A stretch of 64,000 nt of DNA from Todiramphus chloris collaris (GCA_025345505.1 JANVCC010000014.1:1146559-1210558), one strand, 5' to 3'; positions 35,640-48,877 are shown, counted from the first letter of the stretch. Numbers and translations are program-made. Notes: a model not told the origin generated them from the sequence alone.

Positions 35640-35984
35640 TGTCTATAAATATGTTAAGGGCGAGTGTAAGGAGGATGGAGCCAGAATCTTCTCAATGTCA
35701 TCCAATGTTAGGACAAGAGGCTATGGGAATAAGTTGGAGCACAAGAGGTTTAGAGTAAACATAAGGAAAAACTTTTTCACAGTGAGGGTGTTGGAGCACT
35801 GGAATGGGCTGCCCAGGGGGGTTGTGGAGTCTCCTTCTCTGGAGGCATTCAAGACCCACCTGGACACGTTCCTGTGTGACTTGATCTAGGTGATCCTGCT
35901 CTGGCAGGGGGGTTGGACTAAATGGTCTTTCTAGGTCCCTTTCAACCCCTATCATTCTATGATTCTATGATTCTATGACATCAG

Positions 35985-36457
35985 CCACAACTGTGACAGT
36001 TTTCATAGATGTATTTTTCTGATATACTCAAAAGAACTGTTACAAGCATGACATTCAATAGTATTGTAAGATATGTGGGCAAAAAGTAGCAGTGATAATG
36101 TACGTAACTTTTAAAAGATGTAATCAAGCATGAATACTGAAGTGTGGCAAGGGGAAACAGCACCTCTGCTCAAATACAGTCCTCTGCATTGGGCAGATGT
36201 GTCTATTGTTTTTTCACTGGGGCGAGATACCTAAATGAGTAAATGAAATGTCTCTCCTTTAGTGTTTCAGAGTCTGAAGTGAAGGGCAGTAAATCAAGTA
36301 TATCACACCTACTACGAAGAGGAAGGATGAACAGGCAAAGTAAACATCAGTAAGGGACAGTATCCAAGTACAACAGTGTATGTAAATTTGTTAAGACATT
36401 GCCTCTCCCCAACTCTGACCAATATATTTCACTACTGACCTTAAAAAACATCTAGCA
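35985..36457. other. Unassigned DNA, nothing recognised
   Basis: About 470 bases between a CR1 and an LTR with no gene or named repeat. Confidence 0.5.
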
Positions 36458-37131
36458 TGTCTAAAAGCTTGTACTCTTGTGGGAGGTGCAGGCCCCCCAA
36501 CAGACAAAACAGACAAAGCAAATGTTGTGCTGGAGTAGTTTGGCACCTTGGCCAGAGCACTTCCAAACCTTGGCCATTAAGCTGCATGTCCCAGTGCTTA
36601 ACTGTCATCTCAGAATCTGGACCCCTTAGTAAACAGGCTAGGGGTTTTGGCTTGTCCCTGGTTTGTCTGGGCTGGTCCCCTCAACCAATCAGAATGACCA
36701 CAGCGCACTCTTGAGTAGGGTATAAATGGGGTCCTGCCTAAGAGCCACAGGATTTGGTTCTTCCCAGAGCAGCAGGCCTGGCAGTCAGACCCTTCCCATG
36801 GACATGCTGTCCAAGGACACTTCCATGGATTAAGGGAGTCTCCATGGATTGAGTGAGCTTCATGCCCTCCCCCCACTTTGGCTGAGTGTTATCTTGGGCA
36901 CTCTTGTGTGGGATGTTTCCCCTTCATGAGTGAGTGTGTGCCTATTTTGGTTCATCTTTCCTTAAGGTGTAGGAATTAGTTGTGTAGTAGTTAATTCCCA
37001 ACAGACGTCCAAACTTGTGTTTGGTCAGAAGGAGCGCTGAGTGACTTTGATTCCAATAAAGCCCATTTTGGATAGTGGCTGCTGTTTGGTTTGTGGGTGC
37101 CTCTATGACAACCCGTTTTCTCACTTCAACA
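36458..37131 (+). mobile_element. Solo LTR with CCAAT, TATA and AATAAA
   Basis: Starts TGTCTAAAAGC and ends near CTCACTTCAACA. In the expected order are an AACCAATCAG CCAAT box (about 36683-36692), GGGTATAAATGGGG (about 36718-36731), and CCAATAAAGCCC (about 37053-37064) before a T/G-rich U5. The promoter-to-poly(A) spacing is about 330 bases. No retroviral genes adjoin. The layout resembles gammaretrovirus-like LTRs. The family is not identified and no target duplication was found. Confidence 0.72.
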
Positions 37132-40100
37132 AACAGTCTACTAGAAGATAGCACTTCTGCCTATGAACTTTCTCAGCTGTACCTTCAGTAGTTACAACAC
37201 TGAATCCCACGAAAGTTCACTAGAGGGAGCACTTGTTATTTACATATAAATGGATATATATCTATATAATAGATCTACTCATAAACACAATTAAAATAGG
37301 CTATAAACAGCAGATACTAGGTTTTGTATTCATGCCAGAATACAGACCATTCTTCCTTTCTTGGAAGAGGATATAATTCTCCCAATTATGCATGGTCTTA
37401 TCTGTGTTCTTCTGTTCTTCCTGAAATGCACCATTTTCTTAACCTTAATGGTCATTTGCAGTAATGCGTGCAAGAAGTTATGTGTGTGTTTACATAAAAT
37501 AAAACAATCTGCTATAATTCCATTTCCTTTCCTTCCATCTTCCTTCCTCTCCAAAACACATCAAATAAGAAGAAAAAAAAAAATCTCTTTTGAGTTTAAA
37601 CTTAGCTGTATTTGTTGGAGAATGATTAATCTCCCATGCTCATCTGAATCTTTTCTACTATATGATACCTAGAAATTCTCCTAGTATATATATTTTTATA
37701 AACTGAGTATGTGGGACCCTGTGGTTAATTTCAAGGATTGCTGTTTTCTGTTGTCAATGAACAGGGGACATCTCTTTATTCTCTGTCATTGAGGGAATTA
37801 TGAATGGTTTTCAGAGGTGGAGGCAACAGCACAGAAGACTCAGATGACAAGATTGCAGAACTGTTGAAGAGCCATGACAATGTTGTTTTCAGACTTTAAA
37901 TAGCCTCTCCCCACAAAGCAAAATTAATCCCTAAAGTGGTAGGAACAGAGGGATGAACCTGGAATACATTGCTTTATTTCCCATGGTAAGAATTGTTCCA
38001 TTTCCTTACATTATCCCTGCTAATTTTTTTTATTATTTTATTTTTATCTACCTGAATGCTGTGTGTCACTGAGGTGTGTGGGTGTGTCAGATCGCATATC
38101 TTTGAAAGAATACATAGCAGTAGACATTATACATGTGCTGATGCAAGGCAACTTCAACTAAATGCAATTAATCGTCGCTTCCTGTGGCTGGTTCTCTACA
38201 GGCTTAATTGTTGTATTCTATTTAAAGCAGTAGAATATGACAATATACAGTGGCAATTTCACTCTCTCTATCTCATCCTTGTGGCAGAGAATTGGTCTCA
38301 TTAGCACAGATGAGGAGTGTGCAAGGAAGGCCTTTCTTACTGATTTATCTCAATGCACTGTGCCCACTGCCATCTATCTTACACTAAACATAAACGGAAA
38401 AAAATCTGCTTTTTGCTTTCACTGAGAAGGAATTAGCATCTGTAGTTGTACTGCTTTATGAACTGTCTGGTCAAACCACAATGTGCTGTAGCCTATAAAA
38501 TACAAACATTAGATAGAAGTTGCAAATCACGTTGTACTGTGCTCACTAGGGAGATGTAGGTTTTAAATAGTTGCAGTACCATGCTGTCAGATGCATTACT
38601 GATTTCAGTTTTTATACAAGCACCCACAAGATGCTTTCACAATGCTGACAGATTTCAATAGCGATCACTTAAAATAAGTCCAAATCTAAAAGATGAGGAT
38701 TTTTTTCTACTTTTCCCCATTAACCGTTTAAGAGAAAATATTTGAATGTGGTTCAAATCAACACTCAAAAATTATTTCCTCCACAATATTACATGTTACA
38801 GGATGACACCAACCATAAAAGCATCTCATGGTTTTATGTATATATTTTGAATACAAAATTTTTCTTAGCAGTTTATGGAGTGAAATGCAAGAGCTGGTGG
38901 TCTACCTTTTCATCTGTTTCTGAAGCAGAGAACAGCAACAGGTTAATACTGGTAACATTCCTCATTATTATACTTTTCTTTTAACAAATTCCACAAGATT
39001 CAGTACTAGTGCAGCTATTGACACCCTAAAGATTTCTTTTTAAAAGACGTGAAACTGCATTATTCTAAATGTAGAACTATGAATTTCTGAAGTGCTTTTA
39101 AGCAGACAAGATCCCCTCTGTAGGTTCATCCTGCCCTCCCCACTTACATTTTGCCTAATCCAGAAAGATGAGAGATATTTTCATAGGTCTGGCATAAGAG
39201 ACTGTGGCATCAGTTCCATGTTTCAGCAGCAATGCCTGTAGTCCAGCCTTGCTTCCCAACACACACATCAGGGAGGTCAGGGGCCTGAGTGGCAGAATAT
39301 TGTGCTGAGTTTCTGTTGTTATTGCTTTTTTCTCGTGTGTATCCTCCTTCCTCATCTTACAGGGTCTGATTGTGAAATCTGAAAAGCTAAACAAAGGGAG
39401 GATGACCAAGCCAGATCACATTAAATTTGCTCATGGCACTGCTCTTTTCGTACATAGAGATACTGTCAATATGTCTCAGAATGTGCTGCCAGGGCTCGTT
39501 CATTTTCAGCTTTACATCTTAAAAAATGTCTTATAGTAATTTCCGTTGACTGTGAGTTTATACTATAATGCAAATTAAGACAGCTGAAATAATCAGCAGG
39601 TGGCCTAAACCAGTGACAAAGTTTTATCTTTTTTTTTTCTGGGCCATAGTATGTATATGCTTCTTTATCTATCACTATACATCTATCTATATATATATAT
39701 ACACATACATGTACATATACAAACTGTACTGTGCAAACTGATTGCCCCCTAAGCTCCCTCTGCAGCCAGGAGACCCACACAAGCGCGTGTACGGAAAGCC
39801 CTCAGACATTCTGTGATTCTGTACTAGGGGATGACAAGCCAGCCTAGGATGAATTTGTAAATATTCTCCTCCCTTCTCTTCCCCTGATATGTCAGTAGGT
39901 GGAGAGACCACTTACAAAGTGTTTAGATATGAAAAAAAGCCTTGGTTGTCAGAGCAAAACTCTTAAGTTACTTTGGTACCACATATGACTAATAGGGGAC
40001 AGCAATCAACTTCCAGACAGAGACTGAAAGCTCCCGAAAAGATTAGAGTGTTGTGTTTGCCACAAACAAGCAGATATTCAGGTACTGTCAGTTGAACACA

Positions 40101-42587
40101 TGTCAGTGAATATCAGGCAGCCTAAAATGCCTACGCCTGAAAAGCTTCTGTCACATATCAAGTTAAGGCAGCATGTTTCAGCAAGCAGTCTTGTAGTTTT
40201 GGTCAACTCAGGACATTTATCCCATGGTGACTATTTGATACTGTTTCCTACCTCCACTTCCTTTGATTTTAGCAACTTCCAAATCAGGCTGGTAAATATG
40301 ATGCTGGAAGTGTGGATCTATACTGGACCATGCTCAAAGTTGCATAAAGTTCAATCTGACATCAAGATACAAGAACTTGCAAAGATCCTCCTGTACCTTC
40401 CTGTTCCAGGTCTTCCCATTAAATCATGGGAAGAAATAAGTGATAACTGAGGCTACGTATGCTGAGAGTGGACAGAGTTTTGGGGAAGGCAGATACAGCA
40501 TTATCACCTATTTTGCAGGAGGAAAATGTGGATGAGTGGCAATTCATACAAGTGAGTCTCTGAGTTGTCTTGTAATCAATTTACAGGGGTTAGGATACAG
40601 TCAGCCAAGGTTTGTAGGAGAACTTGGAGATTCAGATTAGGGCAAGGCTTCTTTCACATATTTTGGTCTGTCTAATGGTTGTATTTTCTCATGAGAAGCC
40701 ATCAGCAATGCTGTCTATATAAAAGGCTGCTGTGAAGACTCTGAAGAAATGTGATGCAGCTTTGACCATCAAGTAAAAAACCTTACATAGGAATTTGCAA
40801 AATGCAGATGGTCTTTTTCAAGGGCCTGGAGCATTCAAGCAGGCCTTAGCTGCCCTGACCAGCATCACAGGGGTCACACACTGGATGATCCTCTGCCCAA
40901 GGGCCACGTCTGAGTCATAGTGTAGGTAGTCCTGACTGGCTGACTGGATTTCTGGATTGACCTTGGACTGGACTTGCACCTCAGCTCTGTATGATGATCA
41001 CCAGGCAGTCATAGGAGCCTGTCCTTGTTACCAGCCTGGCCTTGCTTTGGGGCTGTGGGACAGTGCCCTGACTGGTGAAGGTACTGCCCCATGAGCCATG
41101 GAAACCTGGGGCTCCACTTGCCTCATGAAGAACCCCCAATCTTATGTTCCCTGACAGCTGGCTCAAGCCTTGTGTTTGAGACAAATAAAGATTCTGGTAA
41201 GTGTTCACAAAATAAGCTGCAACAAAAAAAGCAGGCATTTGGTGAATTTTGGAACTGCCAATAAACTTCTGTTTAAGCTCTACAGAGAACTGGGTGAAAA
41301 TTATGAGCCGAAGATGTCTTCTGAGACTTCAGTTTACTGAGAACAGCATGAAGCAATGACTCTGCTAAATGCTTATTTGTGATAACAAATTTATAGACTA
41401 CTTTCACTTCATCTCTCTTTTGTATCTGATATATTTCCCACAGATAGGTGATTCCACATAAGAAGGAAGTTAAAACAGGCTCCAGGCAGTGCCAGTGTAA
41501 CCATCTGGTGGTCAAAGCTGCTGCTGAGGAGTGATGGCATCTTCTCAAAGAAGGAGCAGGATTCACAGTGGCATTGACCATCTACGGAACCTCGAATGCT
41601 AGGAGGGGGTGAAGAGCCTCTCCCTGCCTTCACCTTGCCTGCTAGGCTTCCTCTTTTTCACACTTTGCCTTCACTTTCACATGCAGAAAGGCAGGTTAAA
41701 TGCCCTGTAATGAAGGAGGACTTGGATTCAAAGGCACACTTCCTATGAGCAACCATTCTTACTTTTCTGGGGTACTTGACTGTGTTCACAGCAGAGGATG
41801 AGCTCACTGCAGAAGTTCAGCAGGATGTTGAGTAACCTGCACCTGTCACAGCATCAAGATGGCACAACCTCCATCAGCCTGAAGAACATTCCCATGGGAT
41901 CACTGCAAGCATTGATAATGTGATCAACCTGCAGCTGGACATGGGAGCTGCTAGAGGACACAGCACCTAATTAGCCAGACCTGCTGGTGGGCCACAGTAT
42001 GGACAGATGTGGGCAAGTTCACCTGGGCCTGTGACTCCAGTGCTTTTACCAAACAGCCTCCTCAAACACCACAGTGTTTCTTGCAGCCCCTCCCCAGTAC
42101 CAACTGTCCTTGGTAGCTTGTGTGTTGATAGCAGATCTGTACCTCTTGCAGGGAGTCATCCTATTTCACCAAGGTGGGTGACTTCAACCTGCCTCCTGTT
42201 CCAAGAAGTTGCCATGAATGGTTGATTCTTCCTACAACAGTTTTATCCAATGCTGTGACCTCTCAGACAGCATCTTTCAGAGCAGATCACAGCCACAGCT
42301 TGGAAGGATGGCATAGGTCTTCTCCAAGTGCAAAACCACTTTGAAACATCCAGAGATGGACAGATGGAGAGAGGACTTACTGGATTTATCTCAGATTTGA
42401 TCACTTTATCTTATCTGATGATCACTCAACAGTTGAAGGGACCTGTCTCCAACCTGCCCCTGCTCAAGTGCTCAGGGACAGTGAGGGCTCTGCTCGCCTA
42501 TGAGGTCTGAGTTAGCATTGGCCATCTCAACTTTCAAATGAAATAACTGCAGACTCTTCATTGTGAGTTGGTTTGTGGCAATTTTAG
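37132..42587. other. Long unassigned stretch, no gene recognised
   Basis: About 5.5 kb with only short chance frames. Has a short AT-rich simple repeat at 39680-39720, a CTATATAAAAGG TATA-like box at about 40714-40725 and an AATAAAG at about 41184 whose spacing fits no clear LTR. No host exon seen. Confidence 0.5.
39680..39720. repeat. (ATCT)n/(TA)n/(CA)-type simple repeat
   Basis: Short ATCT units run into about seven TA units and then degenerate ACATAC units. Confidence 0.65.
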
Positions 42588-43545
42588 AATTTCATAGACA
42601 TGTCTAGGTTGGAAAAGACCTGTACGATCATGTAGTCCAATCATCAACCTAACATTACCAAGTCTACCCCTTAAACCATATCCCTAAGCAACCCATCTAA
42701 TCAGCTTTTAAACACCTCCAGCAATGGAGACTCCACCACTGCCCTTGGCAACCCACTTCAACATCTGATAACCCGCTCAGCAGAGAAGTTCTTCATAATA
42801 TCCTAGCGAAACCTCCCCTGGAGCAGCTTGAATCCATTTCCCCTTGTTCTATCATCTGTTGCTGGGTTAATCAGCCCTACTCCCACCTCTCTGTAACTCC
42901 CCTTCAGGTAGCCATAGAAAGCAATAAGCCTCCTTTTCTCCAGGCTGAAGAACCCCAGCTCTCCTCAGCCGCTGCTTGTAAGACATGCGCTCAAGGCCCT
43001 TCACTAGTTTTATTGCTCTTCTTTGGACACGCTCCAGTGCCTCAATGTCCTTCTTGCAGTGAGGGCCCCAAAACTGAACCCAGTAGTCAAGGTGCAGCCT
43101 CACCAGTGCTGAATACAGGGGCAGGATCACTTCCCTGGTCCTAGTGGCAACAGTATTCCTAATACAGGCCAGGATGCTGCTGGCCTTCTTGGCCACCTGG
43201 GCACACTGCTGGCTCATATTCAGCCGTTTGTCAATCAACACCCCCATATCCCTCTCCAGTGTGCAGCTCTCCAGCTACTCTACCCTGAGTCTGTAGCATT
43301 GCCAGGGGTTGCTGTGACCAAAGTGTAAAACCTGGCACTTGGCTTTATTAAACTTCATACAGTTAGCTGCAGCCCATAGATGTAGTCTGTCTAGATCTCT
43401 CTGCAGAGTCTTTCTACCCTCTAGCAGATCAACACTTCCACACAGTTTAATGTTGTCTGTAAACTTACTAAAGGTACACTCAATCCTCTTGTCCAGGTCA
43501 TCAATAAAGATGTTGAAAGTTATCAAAGACATTGTCACAAGGCAT
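42588..43545 (-). mobile_element. CR1 3' kilobase, minus strand
   Basis: On the plus strand: GGTTGGAAAAGACCTGTAC, ACACCTCCAGCAATGGAGAC, AAACCTCCCCTGGAGCAGC, CTTTGGACACGCTCCAGTGC and TGGCCTTCTTGGCCACCTGG. The minus strand has RT C-terminal pieces (about 43247-42867, e.g. [20 protein letters not shown]; 43538-43275 with the active-site box decayed to FTDNIKL). 5' truncated, frames broken. Confidence 0.9.
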
Positions 43546-43798
43546 CAAGGACATTTAACAGAAAATAGCAAATGATTCTGCAAAGTTTAGGTACTGTTCT
43601 ACCAAACCTCTGTCCATAAAATAGTTTTTACACATGCTACTAAATCTCAATGACTAATGTATAGTTAGTAGTTATCTATTTTTGGGGTTTTGTTGTTATT
43701 TATTTGTTTGATTTTTAACAGTAGTATTACTCTGTTTATGGCAACATAATTTTCTGCCAGAAGAAAAGCTTATCTTCTATTTCCTTTCCATGTTCTCA

Positions 43799-43802
43799 AA
43801 TT

Positions 43803-43846
<44 letters not shown>

Positions 43847-43859
43847 TNNNNNNNNNNTT

Positions 43860-43915
<56 letters not shown>

Positions 43916-43917
43916 TC
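43799..43917 (+). repeat. (TTTC)n microsatellite with assembly gap
   Basis: Near-perfect TTTC units on both sides of a run of exactly ten N at 43848-43857. The true repeat length is unknown because the gap is of fixed token size. A 92-residue frame through it is an artefact. Confidence 0.97.
43848..43857. other. Assembly gap (10 N)
   Basis: Ten ambiguous bases inside the TTTC repeat, the only gap in the window. Confidence 0.99.
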
Positions 43918-43991
43918 GCTGATGTTCAATGGAAGCTACAGAAAAAATGTCTCATATTCCAAATTTAGAGTAAAAGCCATCACTGATGTGC

Positions 43992-44477
43992 TGATTTTGG
44001 CTGGGATAGAGTTAATTTTCTTCATAGTAGCTGGTATGGGGCTATGTTTTGAATTTGTGCTCGAGTAGGCTGGGGGTGCACAAGATGTTGGGAGGGAGCA
44101 CAACTGGGACTGCTGACCCCAACTGACCGAAGAGATGTCCCATATCGTATAACATCATGCTCAGCAATGAAATCTGGGTGAAGAAAGAGGATGGTGAGGA
44201 CATTTGGGATGACAGCATTTGTCTTCCCGGCTAACCATCACATGTGATGGAGCTCCGGAGATGACTGAGCCCTTGCCTGCTGATGGGAAGTTGTGAACGA
44301 ATTCCTTGTTCTGCTTTGCTTGTGGACGTGGCTTTTGCTTTATTTATTAAACTGTCTTTATCTCAACCCACTAATTTTCTCACTTTTATTCTTCCAGTTC
44401 TGTCCCTTATGCCACTGAGGAGGAGTGAACAGGTGGCTGGGTGGTGCTTAGCTGCTGGCTGGGGTTACACCATGACA
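43992..44477 (+). mobile_element. Solo LTR with internal deletion
   Basis: Same family as 15484-16074: GGGATAGAGTTAATTTTC, AGTAGCTGGTATGGGG, CTGACCCCAACTGACC, CTGCTGATGGGAAG, TTAAACTGTCTTTATCTC, ending GGTTACACCATGACA. Relative to that copy about 85 bases are missing after GAATTTGTGCTCGAG. No clear target duplication. Confidence 0.85.
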
Positions 44478-47400
44478 ATATTGTAGGAAATACTGCATAT
44501 AAGTACAGTGGTCCTTGGTAACCATAGTGTAAGCTGTTTCTTTGTTGAGATCTTTTAAAGGCTCTTCCTTTCAAATTCTTCCGCACTACTGTTGCTGATT
44601 CAAATATCTTCAGTTTCAGTTATGGCTTTCTGTAACAAGTCCAAAGAACACAAAAGCTGTACTCTGGGTTTTTCTAAATTGCTCTTTTCTGTGGTTAAAG
44701 CAGCGGCCTTGATTCTGTTCCTTGTTTTGCAGCTGATTCTAACATGACTTTGGGCAAAACACTTGCCCATCTTAGCACTGCTTCTTACTGACTTTATTGA
44801 TCAGAGTAGACCTGAAAGACGCTAGGCAGGGGTGTGTATTTTCAATTTGCTGCTTACTTCGAAGTGTATGATCAAAATGAAAAATAAAATGTGTCTCTAA
44901 CATTTTTTAAAATCCATGTGACAAATAAATGAAGGCATTTCTGCAAGATATGTATGATGGAGCATTAGAAATCACCCATTTCATATCCAAGAAACAATTC
45001 CTGCAGCAGTCAGTAATATATTGAAGCCTATCACCCATTAATTGCTAGCCATCTCTATCATGGGACAAACTATGTAGAACAATATGAGTGCTGTAAAAAC
45101 TAACTCGAGTAAGAAATTATGTGTTATCAGAAAGTGGCAGAAAATGTAAAACTAAGGAGAAATAAGGCTAACAACTCTGTTCTAGTGACATCAGCTTTAT
45201 GTATAGCATAGTTTGTCTTGACCTGCACCACCGAAAATCTGACACATCATCTTTGTGTAGGATTTACTTAAGCTGCCAATGTCTAGATACTCACATAAAT
45301 CCTGGGAGTTTCCATCATTCTGGCTGCAAGACCCACAACACTGCTGCAGGTGAGCTGTTTTTGCTGACTAGTGATTCTGCAATGACTGAACAGAATAAAA
45401 CTTTTTTTCATTAGTTTTCTGTTTAACCTGCACTTTCCTATTTTGCACTTTACTATATTTGCAGTAATAGTATACACGTGATGGGAAGAGAAGCCAGAAG
45501 GAAAAGGACATCATTATAGGATGCCTTATATTTTGTATCTTTGGGCAGTAATAATTTTTGATATAATGACAGTTCCATTTGAAAGATAAAGTGACAGTTT
45601 TCTGCAAGTGGGGAGAGAACAAAAGGAATCAATCATTTTTATTTATAAAAGAAGTAATGAATTCTAACTTAATAGTGTATTTTCATCTACACATGCTACA
45701 GTCTAATTGTTGTCTCTCTTCAAATTTGGTATGGAATAGCCACATGAAGCAAGCTCTGCACTGAAGGAAGAGAAAAGTTATTTAAGTTAGTGCAAGAGGA
45801 CCTAACTGTGAGTCATAGGACATGATTTAGAAAGGGATAATATCATGACTGCAAGATACTTTAACTTATAAAAAAGGGAAGTGATGATAACAGCCAGGTT
45901 GTTTTGTTTAAAAGACTTTGTAGGAAATAAATCTGTCTTGGCAAAGCTGCAAGGAACCTGAGAACCTTTTGTTTGTAGCTTCAGTTGCCCGCTTTACCCT
46001 TTTCTGGTAAACATAGGTGGTAGAATAAATTGTTACCTCCACTAGATTTCAGTGATATTTCTCTGGATTCACAAGCTTGCTAGCATTCCAGAGAATTTGG
46101 TACCTTTTTTAGAAAAGCCTTTATTTCTTGAGCTAAGGGATGGGGTTTTTCATGCTTCTTTCCTTCTGACTGTGTATTTAAATGTTTTACATATATATGG
46201 CTCATTGTATGTTGTGGATTATGGCATTGTAAAAGGGCTTGAAGAATTTAAATTCTACATCAATGAACTTTATCGTCCTTCCCTGCAGAGCTGGGCCACC
46301 CCAACTTTCTTTACAAAGATGGATGTTGTTCCTGTAACCTCAACTAGTTTATCAGAGAACATGACTCCTTTTAATCAAGTTCTTCTGACCACAAGCTTGT
46401 AGGAAAATTTTAAGCAAACATTTGCAGTCACCCTGACTGTCAGCTCAGGACTCCCTTTTCATGCTGTGCTTGTCTTTCATTGACATTCTTGTGTGTTCTT
46501 ACTAAAACGGTCAGTTTAGAGATAAGGAACATCTTTATTTAAGTAAAGCAGCATCCTTGTAAAAATAAACTTTCAAGGTCTGCCAAGTCCAAGTGCATGA
46601 CTGCTGATAGTAATTCTCTGTCATACGCAGAAGAAAGCAATTTGATAGTTGAAATGCTTGTCCAATAGACTGAAATTGAATTTTTCTCCCTATCAAACTT
46701 TTGTATAAACCCTTTCCAACTAAAGGAAATAAGCACAGTGATGCTTAATTTTAATCATGAAGCCATTGGTCCATATGAGCACACGTGTATACCATGCAAG
46801 GAGGGAGATAAACACCTTAGGCGAGGTTCTAAAAAACCAGTTGGAAGCAGCCTAAACTAGTCAAAATTGAAGTCAGTTATGGATTTTGGGTCTTCACCTC
46901 AGCTCCCTGCAGAAGGCACTTAGTGAAATCTTTCTCTCGCAAGGATGAAGCGGTTGGTTTTTTTCCTTAGGATCCTTCCAGTGCAAGGATCACAGGACCC
47001 TCAGAATTCATAGTCTTCCTCAGGTGAGGTGGGAAGCCTAAGCTCATTTCCCATCTCAGCCCAAAGGGAAACAAGCCCACCACTGAAATCGTCATGGCAC
47101 ACTTATACAACATAGTTAAAACAGAATATTCTTAATACAAAAGCAACTGTTCACACTTACGAACCTGCGGTGTTAGGTTTCTGCTTTTCAGTCCAGGTTT
47201 TGGGCACCAGAAATGTGATAGTGTTTACTTCTGTTCAAACTGAAGACTTTAAAAGATAAAGGAAATTGATTTTAGCACCTAAATTGCATAGTACAGAAAA
47301 TTTGTTGTGAATTCCTTTCTCAGAGGTCTGTTGCTCAGTCAGCAGTTACTGACGTGAAGGCATGAATCAGTGGGTGATATTCTACAGCCTGTGTGATGCT

Positions 47401-47799
47401 CAAGTCTAGGTCCACGTGACACTACTTCTAAGAAGCACTTGGGTAAATTTTCATTTGCATACACAAAACAATATATGGAACAATTGAGGTCAGTGCTTCT
47501 GTACGTGACTTTGGGTTCTGCACTGCTGCCAGGTTCAGAATCACTTTAATTAAATTGTGCACTAGTTTAAAGTAGATCTAAGAAAGAGCAGAAAGGCAAA
47601 ATTTACCTGGTTCTTTCTCCATCTCCCTCCCACCACTTCTTTGTGCAGGAAACTGGCTTCACATTTTGATGTTGCACGGGAGCAAAGAAAATTGCTTGTA
47701 TAGAGCAGTGTCTTTTATGAAGGCTCCTGTACATAGAGTGTGTTGCTCTCTTTGTTAACCTCCATTTAGAACCTAAAAAGCATAAGAGTTCAAACAGTG
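44478..47799. other. Unassigned DNA, no gene recognised
   Basis: About 3.3 kb with only short frames (the longest, 116 codons at 46052-46402, resembles nothing). On the minus strand at about 47196-47213 TGGTGCCCAAAACC looks like a retroviral primer-binding site, but no LTR edge next to it is convincing. Confidence 0.45.
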
Positions 47800-48440
47800 T
47801 GCCCCAGAGTAATTAGGCTCTCACAGCAACAGGTGAAAAGAGCTGTATCTGACCAGATAAAACAAAAAAAGTGAGGAGTAATGAAATACAGACAATACAC
47901 AAAGACGTCATAGGTAACAATAGTATAAAAACTAGCTCATGTAGATAATGACCAAGTAAGAAAATGAATATTAATATTCAAAACTGAAGTTTCACCTTGA
48001 AGATCACTAATGGGAGAACAGCCTAATAGAGGAACCAAATGGAACTTAAACCAAGAGACTGAAATTCAAAGTGGGTCTTGAGGAGTGCTAGGTATGGGCA
48101 CTGTAGCATAGACACTCGCCCAATGAAAGAGATAGGGACATATCTCGAAGAAAATCACCTCTGATAACAATTAGGAATACTTGCTAAATTTGTGGTCATA
48201 ATAATAGTTTGCCCTAGTTAATTCAATTCTGATAAAAGACTATCAGGAGTAATACGCCTGAGACTAACACAGAGTTTTCTATTCTATATAAAGAACTCTG
48301 AATATCTACTGGTTTTAATCACACTTTATGACTTCGAGTTCTTGGAAAGCCCCGTCTTACTTCTCACTTCTGACTTCTCACCTCTAATGCTTTCAGGTTG
48401 TTGTATTTCCTATTAGCATGAACAAAGTCAAGATGGATGT
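47800..48440 (+). mobile_element. Possible old LTR
   Basis: AT-rich block with CCCAATGAAAGAGATAGGG, ATATCTCGAAGAAAATC, TCTATATAAAGAACTCTG (TATA near 48282), GAGTTCTTGGAAAGCCCC and a pyrimidine-rich tail ending TTGTTGTATTTCC. The order suits an LTR from U3 through U5. Ends not found; low confidence. Confidence 0.4.
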
Positions 48441-48877
48441 GTGTAATTTTTAAAATTTTTACTAATGCTATGAAATCTGCTGTCGATGTTACTACCCCCA
48501 TCTATTTTGCTGCCATCATCTACTACTTAATATATGAATCTCTCTTCAGAGAGCTCATGTTAAACAATCAATCTGCTAAGGAGCAAACAAATAGCTGAGG
48601 TAATTTCTTTCATCATTCCAGCTAGACTTTGAAGAGGACATCCTGTTCCCAATTCTAGACATTTGTACCAGTCAGGAATGATTCTTACCTGATGTGATTA
48701 GAATGGGGCACTACTCCTAATGCAGGCAAGTTCTCTCATTTAATTAAGGAGGAAAGCAGATGCAAAAGCTATTTTTTAGGAGGAAGCCTTAGCTTACGAA
48801 TGGATTTTACAGGGACAACAGCAGTCTGATAAGGATCCTATAGCCACCGTTGGCATTACCTAATGTGACATCTAGGC

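Larger units (their letters stand above)
32916..35975 (+). mobile_element. Nearly complete CR1 LINE, broken endonuclease/reverse transcriptase
   Basis: About 3.06 kb. The left part (33100-33770) encodes an apurinic-type endonuclease: LYTNACSMGNKQ, DLIAITDTWW, GGGVALYVRE, VGVYYRPPHQ, MGDCNYPDICW. From about 34055 there is a reverse transcriptase: [69 protein letters not shown], then the C-terminal [12 protein letters not shown] and EHWNGLP. The active-site box reads [10 protein letters not shown] instead of the usual FADD; both catalytic aspartates stay. At least five frame changes (about 33745, 33871, 34075, 34815, 35635) make it non-coding. It ends in three ATTCTATG-type repeats. TGACATCAG flanks it on both sides. 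Confidence 0.93.

Noticed and set aside
41810..42240. GGTGGGTGACTTCAACCTGCC, resembling a CR1 endonuclease motif
   Set aside because: Flanking sequence does not continue as CR1 in any frame; too little to call.
43790..44068. Phe/Leu/Ser repeat protein frame
   Set aside because: Translation of the TTTC microsatellite through the N gap into an LTR.
46052..46402. 116-codon plus-strand frame
   Set aside because: No motif, no splice-bounded pattern; within the chance range for AT-rich DNA.
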